A stretch of 64,000 nucleotides of DNA from Marinobacter shengliensis (GTDB taxonomy: Bacteria; Pseudomonadota; Gammaproteobacteria; Pseudomonadales; Oleiphilaceae): positions 248,001 through 312,000 of the forward strand of contig NZ_PXNO01000027.1 of assembly GCF_003007715.1 (NCBI RefSeq), written 5' to 3'. A program made the translations under genes and the position numbers. Under the pieces are notes generated by a model. It saw nothing but the letters and a program-made list of their open reading frames with translations, searched no databases and had not been told where the DNA came from. Of this stretch, positions 1-8,953 are shown piece after piece. How positions within the stretch are numbered: the first letter of the stretch is position 1; each line of letters opens with the position of its first letter.

Positions 1-136
1 CGTGCTCCCTGGCGATGCGGATAATCTCTTCCGCCAGTTCCCAGGTCCCGGTTGCTGCGATAACCGGTGCCCGTTCGCCTTCGTATTTCAGGGCGACGGC
101 TGCCGGTATGGCCGTGTCAGTCTGTTTGTTCTTCAT
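1..136 (-). CDS. FlhB C-terminal-domain-like protein (FlhX/YlqH type), partial
   Basis: Only the first 45 codons are in the window; the rest lies beyond base 1. The protein starts MKNKQTDTAIPAAVALKYEG and continues into a helix ending REH, which resembles the cytoplasmic C-terminal part of the type III export switch protein FlhB just after its autocleavage site, without the membrane domain. Free-standing proteins of this kind (FlhX in epsilonproteobacteria, YlqH in Bacillus) are thought to stand in for the cleaved FlhB C-terminus. The start overlaps the stop of the FliK-like gene by ATGA, so the two are translationally coupled. The family call rests on a short fragment. Confidence 0.72.
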   Translation of the reverse strand, partial: MKNKQTDTAIPAAVALKYEGERAPVIAATGTWELAEEIIRIAREH

Positions 137-1512
137 GCCTTGGTGTCCACCAGTCGGTGTTCCAGTCGGGTTTGTGTACGCTGGGGGCTGCCGCGCCGGC
201 AATCCAGGTCTTTTACCTCTAGCCCCAGGTCGGTCAGGCTCTGCCGAAGCAGCGGCAGTTCTTCGTGTACCTGGCGCAGGGTGCTCTGCTTCTCTGCCCA
301 CACCTGTGCACTGACGGATGGATACCGGAAAGAAACGTCGAAGTGAAGCGGCCCGGCTTCGTCCAGATCCATGGAAAGCGCCAGTCGCCATTCACTGACA
401 GTGGCATGACCGGTGGTTCTGGCAGACTCCTCGTCCCTTTCGTACTGTTCCAGCCGCAGTTGAGCCATTCGTGGTTCCTGCTGCGGCGTCAGCCAGGGCA
501 ATTCGATCAGTAGCGTGTTGATGGGTGTGCCGGGTTCGGCACCGGCCCTGGCAGTAAGCACCTGGCTATGGAGTTGATTGACGGTAATCCGGTTCAGCAT
601 GCCGGCCAGCAGGCGCAGGGCCTGTGCCACCGATATAGGTTCGGCCGTGCTGGATGATGAAGAAGCAGTGAAATTCGGGAATTGCAGAGGGGATTGAACC
701 AGGTCGTGACTGGCAAGGGGGGTCAGCCGATTGAAGTGTTCGGGCCCCTGGCCCTGTGCAGCCAGGAGTGCACCTGCAACCCGAGCCAGGGCCAGCTTCA
801 GATCGGTCGGCCAACCCTGGGCCTGGCTGGAATGCAACAACCTGGATTCTGCGAAAACACCACTTTCGGTTAGCCATTGCCGGACCTGTTGGGCAATACC
901 ATCGGTCTTGCCCACGCCGGGTGCCAGGGCATCCGAGCGGGGTAGGCTGGCAAGCAGGTTCTGCAGTTGTTGCTGGGCCAGGGCAGGCAAGGGCTGGGTG
1001 GCATTCCCGGCCGGTGGTTGGCCAGGCTGTAGCCCAGGCTTCAATCCACTGGTCAGGCTTTGCAGCAGTTGCCCGAGCCCGGCCTGCAAATTCTGTTGCC
1101 AGGGCAGCCTCTGGGCCAGTGCCCGCGCAATACTGGCATCTGGCCCCGGGGCCAGTTTGCCAAGCAGTCGCAGCTCGTTGCCGGCCCGCATCACCTTGAT
1201 CAGATCGCCCGCGGACAGGCCCGCGGAATCCGGGCCGGTCGAGACCGCCAGGGCACGACCACGCAACTCCAGAAGCAGTTCATGGCCACCACCTTTCTGT
1301 TGAATAATGTCGGCCACACGGGCCAGGGCGGTTTCATTATTGCTGAGCCGGAGTTGCATTAGCTGCTGCTGTGCAGATTTGAGCGGGTCTGCCCGGGGCA
1401 CAGACGTTGCACCGTCCCGAAGTTCAGGGGTAGCCTGCCCGGATGAGCTCCGGGCCGCAGGCGCGTCCGGTGTTTTGACTGGAGGTTGTCCGCCGTTCAG
1501 CTTCATTGTCAT
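133..1512 (-). CDS. FliK-type flagellar hook-length control domain protein
   Basis: About 459 residues. The N-terminal two thirds is rich in Gln, Leu, Ala and Pro with little recognisable structure. The last ~120 residues (from about LLIELPWLTPQQ, then the conserved pattern GPLHFDVSFR) look like the FliK C-terminal domain, which in true FliK contacts FlhB to switch export from hook to filament subunits. Next to an FlhB-tail protein and far from other flagellar genes, it may be a FliK paralogue rather than the main hook ruler. I chose the ATG at 1512; a TTG at 1530 or an ATG at 1506 are possible and none has a strong Shine-Dalgarno. Confidence 0.7.
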   Translation of the reverse strand: MTMKLNGGQPPVKTPDAPAARSSSGQATPELRDGATSVPRADPLKSAQQQLMQLRLSNNETALARVADIIQQKGGGHELLLELRGRALAVSTGPDSAGLSAGDLIKVMRAGNELRLLGKLAPGPDASIARALAQRLPWQQNLQAGLGQLLQSLTSGLKPGLQPGQPPAGNATQPLPALAQQQLQNLLASLPRSDALAPGVGKTDGIAQQVRQWLTESGVFAESRLLHSSQAQGWPTDLKLALARVAGALLAAQGQGPEHFNRLTPLASHDLVQSPLQFPNFTASSSSSTAEPISVAQALRLLAGMLNRITVNQLHSQVLTARAGAEPGTPINTLLIELPWLTPQQEPRMAQLRLEQYERDEESARTTGHATVSEWRLALSMDLDEAGPLHFDVSFRYPSVSAQVWAEKQSTLRQVHEELPLLRQSLTDLGLEVKDLDCRRGSPQRTQTRLEHRLVDTKA

Positions 1513-1553
1513 GGATTTGATGTCGGGCAAGAGTATTCCGGTAACGCTTTCGT

Positions 1554-1559
1554 TATAAT
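1554..1559 (+). promoter_or_regulatory. Possible -10 element for the ccm operon
   Basis: A TATAAT hexamer lies in the 153-base divergent gap between the FliK-like gene and ccmA, about 107 bases before the ccmA start. I see no convincing -35 at 16-18 bases upstream, so this is a weak candidate. Confidence 0.25.
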
Positions 1560-1665
1560 ACGCCGCGCTGGCTGTGAATGCCGTGATTTCATGTTGGTAC
1601 CTGCGTGACCTTCATCCATGCACCCGATGCCTGCTGCGCATCCTTCGTCCTGAAACGGGGCCACG

Positions 1666-2301
1666 ATGTCCGAGCCGTTACTACAGGCGGTTGATCTCGA
1701 GTGTGAACGGGATGAGCGCCTGTTGTTCCAAAACCTGTCTTTCTCCATAGTGCCCGGTACGCTCACCCGTGTCGAGGGCCCCAATGGCTCAGGTAAAACC
1801 ACTCTGTTACGTATTCTCGCGGGTTTGAACGATGCCTGGTCTGGAGACATTCTGTGGTGCGGGCAACCCCGGGGGCATGATCGCGAGTCGTTTCACCGAA
1901 ACACCCTGTACCTGGGCCATCGGCCTGGTATCAAACCATTGCTGACACCGATGGAAAACCTGCGGGCACTGATGGCGGGACGCCGCCCGGTCAATGACGA
2001 GGTGTTGGCCCAGGCCCTGGCCGGCACTGGCCTGGCGGGGTATGAACATGTTCCCTGTCGCAACCTCTCGGCAGGCCAGCAGCGGCGGGTCGCGCTGGCC
2101 CGGTTGCTGATTGCCGACGAACCCCTGTGGTTGCTGGACGAAGTATTTACTGCCATCGACGCGGATGGCGTTCAGGCCATTGAAACCCTGCTCAAGCAAC
2201 GAGCGGCAGAGGGCGGCGCCATTCTGGTCACCACCCACCATGACCTTCAGGTTGAGGGGATGGGGCGTATTACCTTGGGCGGGGGGCAGTGTGATGAATA
2301 G
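1666..2301 (+). CDS. ccmA: Heme exporter ATP-binding protein CcmA
   Basis: 211 residues, normal for the family. It is the ABC ATPase that powers release of holo-CcmE from the CcmABCD complex on the cytoplasmic face of the inner membrane during cytochrome c maturation (System I). The Walker A motif GPNGSGKT is at residues 38-45, the ABC signature NLSAGQQRR near 133-141, and the Walker B/catalytic end LLDE follows. It heads a nine-gene same-strand operon. Its stop lies 8 bases inside ccmB. Confidence 0.95.
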   Translation: MSEPLLQAVDLECERDERLLFQNLSFSIVPGTLTRVEGPNGSGKTTLLRILAGLNDAWSGDILWCGQPRGHDRESFHRNTLYLGHRPGIKPLLTPMENLRALMAGRRPVNDEVLAQALAGTGLAGYEHVPCRNLSAGQQRRVALARLLIADEPLWLLDEVFTAIDADGVQAIETLLKQRAAEGGAILVTTHHDLQVEGMGRITLGGGQCDE

Positions 2302-3019
2302 CTCGGCTCACCCTTTGATAAAACCGGTGGAACAGGGCGTCGGGCCGCTCAGTGCCATGGTGGCGGTATTTGCTCGTGATGTCCGGGTCGCATTCCGGCA
2401 GCGGCAGGATTTGCTTAATCCTCTTTTGTTTTTCGTCATGGTTGTCACCCTGTTTCCCCTGGGTGTCAGCCCCGAGATAGGATTTCTGAAACAGTCTGGG
2501 GCGGGCATTCTCTGGGTGGCAGCGTTGTTGTCGGTGTTGCTGTCCCTTGATCATCTGTTCCGGCACGACTTTGATGACGGCACCCTGGAGCAGCTCGTAT
2601 TGCAGCCACAGCCCCTGTTCCTGCTTATCCTGGCAAAAACACTGGCGCACTGGATGCTCACCGGGCTGCCATTGGTGGTGCTGACCCCGGTTCTGGGCGT
2701 TATGGTGCATCTGGACGGGAACTCTGTTGCAATTCTATGTCTAACGCTGCTGATCGGCACGCCGGTACTCAGCCTGATCGGCTCCATTGGTGCAGCGTTG
2801 ACGCTGGGGCTACGCTCTGCGGGCGTGCTCTTGTCATTACTGATTATTCCGCTGTACATTCCCGTGCTGATTTTCGGTACCGGCACGGTGGCGGCAGCGG
2901 CTGAGGGTGCGCCGGTGGCCGGCTACCTGGCCCTGATGGGGGCATTTCTGGTGCTGGCCCTGACACTGGCCCCGTTCGCGTCCGCGGCAGCGTTGCGGAT
3001 CAGCATGTCCAACAGTTAA
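2294..3019 (+). CDS. ccmB: Heme exporter membrane protein CcmB
   Basis: 241 residues from the ATG at 2294, which overlaps the end of ccmA by 8 bases; the reading frame is open further upstream but only inside ccmA. CcmB is the membrane subunit paired with the CcmA ATPase. About six hydrophobic segments are visible, beginning near LLFFVMVVTLFPLG. The conserved N-terminal region FARDVRVAFRQR precedes the first of them. A slightly later start at the ATG before VAVFARD would fit the usual ~220-residue length equally well. Confidence 0.93.
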   Translation: MNSSAHPLIKPVEQGVGPLSAMVAVFARDVRVAFRQRQDLLNPLLFFVMVVTLFPLGVSPEIGFLKQSGAGILWVAALLSVLLSLDHLFRHDFDDGTLEQLVLQPQPLFLLILAKTLAHWMLTGLPLVVLTPVLGVMVHLDGNSVAILCLTLLIGTPVLSLIGSIGAALTLGLRSAGVLLSLLIIPLYIPVLIFGTGTVAAAAEGAPVAGYLALMGAFLVLALTLAPFASAAALRISMSNS

Positions 3020-3072
3020 ACGCCCCGGGGCACGCCCGCTGGCAAAATGAACAGTAAGACGGTGACCAACTG

Positions 3073-3816
3073 ATGTGGCAATGGTTTCACAAATTGGGTT
3101 CCCCCAAGTGGTTCTTCGGGATTGCGACCCGGTTTATGCCCTGGCTTCTGGCCGGTGGCTTGCTCCTGCTGGCAGCGGGGCTGGTTTGGGGCCTGGCGTT
3201 TGCACCCAAGGATTACCTGCAGGGCAATAGCTACCGGATTATCTTCATCCATGTGCCCAGTGCATTCCTGGCTCAGTCCATCTACATTTCCATGGCGGTC
3301 GCGGCTGTCGTGACCCTGGTCTGGCGCATGAAGCTGGCGGATGTGTTTGTCAAAGCCATTGCTCCGGTTGGCCTGATCTTTACCTTTCTGTCCCTGTTTA
3401 CCGGCGCGGTTTGGGGTAAGCCAACCTGGGGAACCTGGTGGGTGTGGGATGCAAGGCTCACCTCGATGCTGATACTGCTGTTCCTTTATGGTGGTGTCAT
3501 TGCCCTGGACCGGGCGATCAACGATGAAAAATCTGCCGCCCGCGCCGTCGCCGTCCTGGTCCTGGTGGGGGTAGTGAATATCCCGATTATCAAATACTCC
3601 GTAGACTGGTGGAATACGCTCCATCAGCCCGCCACTTTCAAGCTGACCGAAAAGCCCTCCATGCCCATGGAAATGTGGGTGCCTTTGTTGCTTTCCGTTC
3701 TGGGGCTGTACCTGCTGTTTGGCTGGTTGGCCTGTATCCGGATGAAGACCGAGATTCTGATCCGCGAGCAGAGAACCCGGTGGGTAAAAGACATGGTACT
3801 GGCAGGAAGGAAATGA
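3073..3816 (+). CDS. ccmC: Heme exporter protein CcmC
   Basis: 247 residues with six predicted membrane helices. CcmC binds heme in its periplasmic tryptophan-rich (WWD) loop and hands it to CcmE. The WWD-type motif [13 protein letters not shown] is clear near residues 118-130, and two likely heme-ligand histidines occur in IFIHVPSAF and [11 protein letters not shown]. It follows ccmB by 53 bases and precedes ccmD by 3 bases. Confidence 0.95.
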   Translation: MWQWFHKLGSPKWFFGIATRFMPWLLAGGLLLLAAGLVWGLAFAPKDYLQGNSYRIIFIHVPSAFLAQSIYISMAVAAVVTLVWRMKLADVFVKAIAPVGLIFTFLSLFTGAVWGKPTWGTWWVWDARLTSMLILLFLYGGVIALDRAINDEKSAARAVAVLVLVGVVNIPIIKYSVDWWNTLHQPATFKLTEKPSMPMEMWVPLLLSVLGLYLLFGWLACIRMKTEILIREQRTRWVKDMVLAGRK

Positions 3817-3819
3817 CCG

Positions 3820-4056
3820 ATGGCGTTTGATTCGTTCTCAGCATTTATTGCGATGGAAGGCCACGGACCCTACGTATGGGTATGTTATGCGGTCTTTGCC
3901 GTTCTGCTTGCCGGCTTGATGATCTGGTCGGTGAAACGAAATCAATCGGCCCTGGAAGATTGCCAGCGCAGACATGACACAGAAAGCCGGGCATCTGCCA
4001 AGGCAACGGGCAAAGCAGCGGCAAGCTTTACCCGAGTTGAAATTCCCCAAGACTGA
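3820..4056 (+). CDS. ccmD: Heme exporter protein CcmD
   Basis: 78 residues, a small single-span membrane protein that helps release CcmE from CcmABC. The N-terminal stretch FIAMEGHGPYVW is typical of CcmD, followed by one hydrophobic helix (VCYAVFAVLLAGLMIWSV) and a charged cytoplasmic tail. The tail is longer than in many homologues, ending in an Ala/Lys-rich stretch. It begins 4 bases after the ccmC stop. Confidence 0.88.
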   Translation: MAFDSFSAFIAMEGHGPYVWVCYAVFAVLLAGLMIWSVKRNQSALEDCQRRHDTESRASAKATGKAAASFTRVEIPQD

Positions 4057-4070
4057 AGAGCAGGTAATTC

Positions 4071-4550
4071 ATGCATCCGATTCGTAAAAAGCGACTGACC
4101 ATTGTGCTGTTCCTGGTGGCCGGGCTTGCCATTGCCGTTGGCCTGACTACCTATGCTTTGCGTCAGAATATCAATCTGTTCTACGACCCCAGTGAAATCG
4201 CCGATGGCAAGGCGCCGGTGGATGTTCGCATACGGGCTGGCGGCATGGTCGAAGAGGGCAGCGTGGTGCGTGATCCGGAGAGCCTGAAGGTGGAATTCCG
4301 GGTAACTGATTACTCCGCCTCCGTGGCCATGGAGTATGTGGGTATCCTGCCGGATCTGTTTGCCGAAGGTCAGGGCGTTGTTGCCATGGGGCGACTCAAC
4401 GCGGAAGGCCGGTTTGTTGCTGACCAGGTGCTGGCCAAGCACGATGAGACCTATATGCCGCCGGAAGTAGCCGAGGCCCTGGAACGGGCTTCGAAAGGCA
4501 GGCACCAGGCTGCCGACGTAGAGAAAGCCGCGGAATCCACCGCTTACTAA
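4071..4550 (+). CDS. ccmE: Heme chaperone CcmE
   Basis: 159 residues: a short cytoplasmic basic start, one N-terminal membrane anchor and a periplasmic beta-barrel domain. CcmE binds heme covalently through a histidine before passing it to apocytochromes. The heme-binding motif [13 protein letters not shown] is present with His at about residue 124. The C-terminal tail is basic and poorly conserved, as usual. It lies 14 bases after ccmD. Confidence 0.95.
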   Translation: MHPIRKKRLTIVLFLVAGLAIAVGLTTYALRQNINLFYDPSEIADGKAPVDVRIRAGGMVEEGSVVRDPESLKVEFRVTDYSASVAMEYVGILPDLFAEGQGVVAMGRLNAEGRFVADQVLAKHDETYMPPEVAEALERASKGRHQAADVEKAAESTAY

Positions 4551-4586
4551 TCAACGACTCCGACCCCCTGTTGCTGGAGGAACCCG

Positions 4587-6593
4587 ATGTATCCGGAACT
4601 CGGACAGCTTGCACTTATTATCGCGCTGCTGCTGGCAGTACTCCTTTCTGTTGTCCCGTTAGCCGGGGCATTGACTGGCCGTGACAGCCTGCAGGCGTTT
4701 GCCCGCCCGCTGTCGACCGGTATGTTTGTTTTTACCGGCCTGGCTTTTGCCGTTTTGACCCATGCGTTCATGGTGGATGACTTCTCGGTTGCCTATGTCG
4801 CCAACAACAGCAACAGCATGTTGCCCTGGTACTACAAGTTCAGTGCGGTTTGGGGGGGGCATGAGGGCTCCCTGCTGCTGTGGATTCTGATGCTGGCGGG
4901 CTGGACACTGGCCGTTGCGGTATTCAGCCGGAAGTTGCCGTCTACCATGGTGTCTCAGGTATTGTCGGTGATGGGCATGATCTGTGTCGGGTTCTTCCTG
5001 TTCATTATCGTTACCTCCAATCCGTTTGACCGACTTTTGCCGAACATTCCGGCTGATGGCAGCGATCTTAACCCGTTGCTGCAGGATATTGGTCTGATTC
5101 TTCACCCGCCCATGCTGTATATGGGATATGTGGGCTTCTCAGTTGCGTTTGCCTTTGCCATCGCGGCACTGATAAACGGTAAACTGGATGCCGCCTGGGC
5201 CCGCTGGTCCCGCCCGTGGACAACGGTGGCCTGGGCGTTCCTGACCCTGGGGATCGCATTGGGAAGCTGGTGGGCCTATTACGAGCTCGGCTGGGGCGGC
5301 TGGTGGTTCTGGGACCCGGTTGAAAATGCCTCTCTGCTACCCTGGTTGTCCGGCACGGCGCTGATGCATTCGCTGGCGGTCACCGAAAAGCGCGGCGTGT
5401 TCAAAAGCTGGACCGTGCTTCTGGCCATCGTGACCTTCTCGCTGAGCTTGCTGGGTGCTTTCCTGGTCCGTTCCGGTGTGCTGACTTCGGTCCATTCCTT
5501 TGCCAATGACCCCGAGCGGGGTACGTTCCTGCTGGCCTTGCTGGGCATCACCGTGGTCGCCAGCCTGACCCTGTATGCTTTCCGGGCACCGGTGGTGCAC
5601 GTTCGCTCCCGCTATGGCTCATTGTCACGGGAAATCTTCCTGCTGTTGAATAACGTGTTGCTGGTAGCGGCAACCATGCTGGTGGCGATCGGTACCCTGT
5701 ACCCGCTGGTGCTGGATTACCTGAACCTGGGCAAGCTGTCGATCGGTGAACCGTTCTTCAACGCCACGTTTAGCCCTATGGCTGTGGCCACTGGCCTGTT
5801 GTTGGGCGCCGGGATCTTCTCACGCTGGAAGCGCACCGACGGTGGCTGGTTGGCCCGTAAGCTGCTCTGGCCCCTGGCGGTCAGCGTGCTGGTTACCACC
5901 GCAGTGATGCTGGTGTATGGCGGCTTTGTCCCCTGGGCCTTTGCCGGCGTATTCACCGCGGTCTGGGTAACTATGGCCACGGCTTGGGATCTATGGGACA
6001 AGTCCGCATCGAAAATGGGCCGCTGGTACGGTCTGAAGCGCCAGTCCCGCAGCTATTACGGCATGGTCTTCGGGCACCTTGGCCTGGCAATGGTCATTGC
6101 AGGGGCCACCGTGGTGTCCAATTATGGCATTGAGCGGGATGTCCGTATGGTGCCGGGTGGCTCAGCGGAAGTTGGTGACTACACTGTAGTGTTCAACTAC
6201 ATCGGTGATCGGCGGGGGCCAAACTTCACCGCTGAGTACGGCGAATTCGACGTGTTCCTGGATGGCAAGCACATTGCCAACCTGCACCCTGAAAAGCGTC
6301 ACTATCCGGTGGGCATGAGTGTCATGACCGAGGCGGCAATCGACGCCGGATTGTTCCGGGATGTCTTTATCGCTATTGGTGAGCGCATCAGCGATGAAGC
6401 CTGGGCCATTCGCCTGCAGTACAAGCCCCTGGTTCGCTGGTTGTGGCTTGGCTCGTTGGTCATGGCCATCGGCGGTTTCCTGGCCATTTCAGACAAACGA
6501 TACCGCATTCGAGTCCGATCAGAGGCCAAAGACGTCGCATCGACTGGTGAAGCCGACGCTTCGGGCAGTAAGCCTGCGGAGGCCAACGCATGA
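4587..6593 (+). CDS. ccmF: Cytochrome c heme lyase subunit CcmF
   Basis: 668 residues, the usual length, with many membrane helices. CcmF with CcmH/CcmI joins heme from CcmE to the CXXCH motif of apocytochrome c. The tryptophan-rich heme-handling loop is visible around residues 225-255 (ELGWGGWWFWDPVENASLLP). The start at 4587 has a good Shine-Dalgarno (CTGGAGG) 6 bases upstream. The stop overlaps ccmG by ATGA. Confidence 0.96.
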   Translation: MYPELGQLALIIALLLAVLLSVVPLAGALTGRDSLQAFARPLSTGMFVFTGLAFAVLTHAFMVDDFSVAYVANNSNSMLPWYYKFSAVWGGHEGSLLLWILMLAGWTLAVAVFSRKLPSTMVSQVLSVMGMICVGFFLFIIVTSNPFDRLLPNIPADGSDLNPLLQDIGLILHPPMLYMGYVGFSVAFAFAIAALINGKLDAAWARWSRPWTTVAWAFLTLGIALGSWWAYYELGWGGWWFWDPVENASLLPWLSGTALMHSLAVTEKRGVFKSWTVLLAIVTFSLSLLGAFLVRSGVLTSVHSFANDPERGTFLLALLGITVVASLTLYAFRAPVVHVRSRYGSLSREIFLLLNNVLLVAATMLVAIGTLYPLVLDYLNLGKLSIGEPFFNATFSPMAVATGLLLGAGIFSRWKRTDGGWLARKLLWPLAVSVLVTTAVMLVYGGFVPWAFAGVFTAVWVTMATAWDLWDKSASKMGRWYGLKRQSRSYYGMVFGHLGLAMVIAGATVVSNYGIERDVRMVPGGSAEVGDYTVVFNYIGDRRGPNFTAEYGEFDVFLDGKHIANLHPEKRHYPVGMSVMTEAAIDAGLFRDVFIAIGERISDEAWAIRLQYKPLVRWLWLGSLVMAIGGFLAISDKRYRIRVRSEAKDVASTGEADASGSKPAEANA

Positions 6594-7126
6594 GACGGGT
6601 AATGCTCTTCATGCCCCTGGTGGTTGCCCTGGTGGTGGGAATCTTGCTGGCCTCCGGCATTGGCAAGGATCCCTCGGAACTGGAGTCGGCCCTGATCGGC
6701 AAACCGGTACCGGAATTCAACCTGGAAAACCTGCGGGAGCCAGGGGAAATGCTGGACCAGTCCCTGTTCCGGGGTGAAGTTTCCTTGCTGAACGTCTGGG
6801 CCGAATGGTGCCCGGCCTGCTGGGATGAGCATGAAGATCTGATGTGGCTGGCCAACGAAAAGGGGATTCGCATCATCGGGTTGAACTACAAGGACCAGAA
6901 AGAAAATGCGTTCCGTTTTCTTGGTCGCCTGGGCGACCCGTACCAGACCATTATTTTCGACCCACGGGGTACCCTTGGGTTTGATCTCGGGGTGTACGGC
7001 GCTCCGGAAACCTTCGTTATTGACGCCCAGGGAGTGGTTCGTTACCGCCACGTGGGCGTAGTCAACGAGCGGGTGTGGGAAGAGATCCTGTTACCTGTGA
7101 TCAATCAGGCCAAGGGGAATAGCTGA
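6590..7126 (+). CDS. ccmG: Thiol:disulfide interchange protein CcmG (DsbE)
   Basis: 178 residues: one N-terminal membrane anchor and a periplasmic thioredoxin fold. The active site is WCPAC at residues 73-77, preceded by the acidic residue typical of CcmG. It reduces the disulfide in apocytochrome c or CcmH so heme can be attached. The conserved loop GAPETFVID with the cis-proline region is present. The gene overlaps ccmF by 4 bases and ccmH by 1 base (TGATG). Confidence 0.95.
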   Translation: MRRVMLFMPLVVALVVGILLASGIGKDPSELESALIGKPVPEFNLENLREPGEMLDQSLFRGEVSLLNVWAEWCPACWDEHEDLMWLANEKGIRIIGLNYKDQKENAFRFLGRLGDPYQTIIFDPRGTLGFDLGVYGAPETFVIDAQGVVRYRHVGVVNERVWEEILLPVINQAKGNS

Positions 7127-7611
7127 TGCGATTTATGACTGTGATCCTGGCAGCACTGCTGGCGTTTGCACTCCCTGTCTACGCAGAGGCGCCACCCGAA
7201 TTCTACGATTTCGATACCCAGGCTGAGGAGCAGCGCTTCAGAAACCTGATTGCTGAGTTGCGTTGTCCCAAGTGCCAGAACCAGAACATAGCGGATTCCA
7301 ACGCGCCTATCTCCAAGGATATGCGTGACCAGGTCTACCTGATGATGCAGGCAGGTGCCACCAATGACGAGATTGTTGGCTCTCTGGTTGACCGCTTCGG
7401 TGAGTTCGTCAAATACAAACCACCGGTTGATCGTCGAACCATCATACTTTGGGCATTTCCTGCCATTGCGGTGTTTGGTGGCCTGCTGATTGTTGCGGGT
7501 GTGGTGCTCAGGTCCCGGGGGCGGGATTCGAACGAGCCGCCGCTGAGCCCGGAGGAAAAAGCACGAGTCGAACAGATGCTGGCTGACAAGGATCAGTCGT
7601 CACGTAGCTGA
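7126..7611 (+). CDS. ccmH: Cytochrome c maturation protein CcmH
   Basis: 161 residues. A signal peptide (MRFMTVILAALLAFALPVYA) precedes the periplasmic three-helix domain with the redox motif LRCPKCQ (Cys47 and Cys50), followed by a C-terminal membrane helix near residues 105-128. It keeps apocytochrome cysteines reduced together with CcmG. This is the short form; the TPR part is encoded separately by the next gene. Confidence 0.95.
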   Translation: MRFMTVILAALLAFALPVYAEAPPEFYDFDTQAEEQRFRNLIAELRCPKCQNQNIADSNAPISKDMRDQVYLMMQAGATNDEIVGSLVDRFGEFVKYKPPVDRRTIILWAFPAIAVFGGLLIVAGVVLRSRGRDSNEPPLSPEEKARVEQMLADKDQSSRS

Positions 7612-7647
7612 TTCCGGTAATACATTTTCAACTGTGATGATATCTCC

Positions 7648-8925
7648 ATGACCGAAACATTCTGGATTGCCGCAACGGTACTCATTCTCCTGGCTTTGGC
7701 GTTTGTACTGTACCCGGTCTTTTTTCATCGTTCGAAAGCAAGACTGGAAACCGATCTGAGAAACCAGAATCTGCTTGCCTATCGCAGCCGGCTGAAAGAG
7801 CTGGATAACGAGCATGAGTCGGGTGTTCTCGATGACGAAACCTATGGACTGCTCAAAGACGAGCTGGCAGGTGCCATGCTGGATGACGTGCCGGAGAATG
7901 CGGTGCCGGAGAAACGCATTCCGGGGCGCCGAAGCGCGATGGTGGTGGGCTTGGCGACAGTCCTGTTGCTGCCTGCGGGTACGTTTCTGGCCTATGATCG
8001 CTGGGGAGCCATGGAGCAGCTTGAGCAGTACCTGACCATGCAGGAGATGAATGCGTCTGATGGTGAGCAGGTGGCCCGGGTATCGGAACTGGCCGAGCAG
8101 TTGCGCACCCGACTGGAGGCCAATCCGGATAATGCTGACGGTTGGGCTATGCTGGGCCAGACCTACATGCGCATCGAACGCTATGAAGATGCGGCCCGAG
8201 CGTTCCAACGGTTGGCGTCGGTTGTTGAAGAAGACCCGGCATCCAGCGCTGTCGCCCACGGTCTTGCCGCACAAGCTCTTTTCTTTACCACCCAGGGTGA
8301 GCTGACTCCGGAGGTTCTGGAATCTATTGAGGCGGCGCAATCGCTCAACCCGGATGAGGTGAACTCTTTGGGATTGCTTGGCATCAGCGCATTCAGCCAG
8401 CAGGACTATCGGGCGGCGATTGACTACTGGGAGCGGATTGTCGAGGTAGCGCCGGATCACCCGCAGATTGCCTCAATTCGCGGTGGCATTGACGAGTCCT
8501 ACCGGCGCCTGGGGCAGCAGTCCCCAGCGTCAGAGCAACGCTCCGAACCAGAGGTGGCTAGTGGCCCGGGTGTTTCTTTGCGGGTATCGCTGGATGAAGA
8601 TCTGCAGGACCAGGTCCCTGCCGATACTGCATTGTTCATTTTTGCCCGGTCAGCGGGTACCAGCCAGGGGGCACCGGTGGCGGTTGCCCGTCTGACCGCC
8701 GGCGCCTTGCCGGCGGATATCCGGCTGGATGACCGATATGCGATGTCTCCGGAAACCACCATTTCGGCCGAGCAGGACGTAGTGATTATTGCGCGCCTCA
8801 GCCGTAGCGGCAGTGTCAACCCGCAGCCAGGAGACTGGCAGGGCAGGGTAGAGGCGCAGGTGCTGTCAGCGGATGCCCAAGGTGAGCCCGTGAATCTGGT
8901 GATCAATCAGGAACTCACCAACTGA
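7648..8925 (+). CDS. ccmI: Cytochrome c biogenesis TPR protein CcmI
   Basis: 425 residues. Two N-terminal membrane helices (ILLALAFVLYPVFF and, after a cytoplasmic loop, VVGLATVLLLPAGTFLA) are followed by periplasmic TPR-like repeats (roughly 150-300; for example NADGWAMLGQTYMRIERYEDA) and a C-terminal beta-rich domain. CcmI captures apocytochrome c C-termini and presents them to CcmF/H. It is the last gene of the ccm operon and ends 28 bases from the convergent BatD gene. Confidence 0.92.
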   Translation: MTETFWIAATVLILLALAFVLYPVFFHRSKARLETDLRNQNLLAYRSRLKELDNEHESGVLDDETYGLLKDELAGAMLDDVPENAVPEKRIPGRRSAMVVGLATVLLLPAGTFLAYDRWGAMEQLEQYLTMQEMNASDGEQVARVSELAEQLRTRLEANPDNADGWAMLGQTYMRIERYEDAARAFQRLASVVEEDPASSAVAHGLAAQALFFTTQGELTPEVLESIEAAQSLNPDEVNSLGLLGISAFSQQDYRAAIDYWERIVEVAPDHPQIASIRGGIDESYRRLGQQSPASEQRSEPEVASGPGVSLRVSLDEDLQDQVPADTALFIFARSAGTSQGAPVAVARLTAGALPADIRLDDRYAMSPETTISAEQDVVIIARLSRSGSVNPQPGDWQGRVEAQVLSADAQGEPVNLVINQELTN

Positions 8926-8953
8926 GCCTCCGAGTTCCCTGCGGCCGGCTCCG

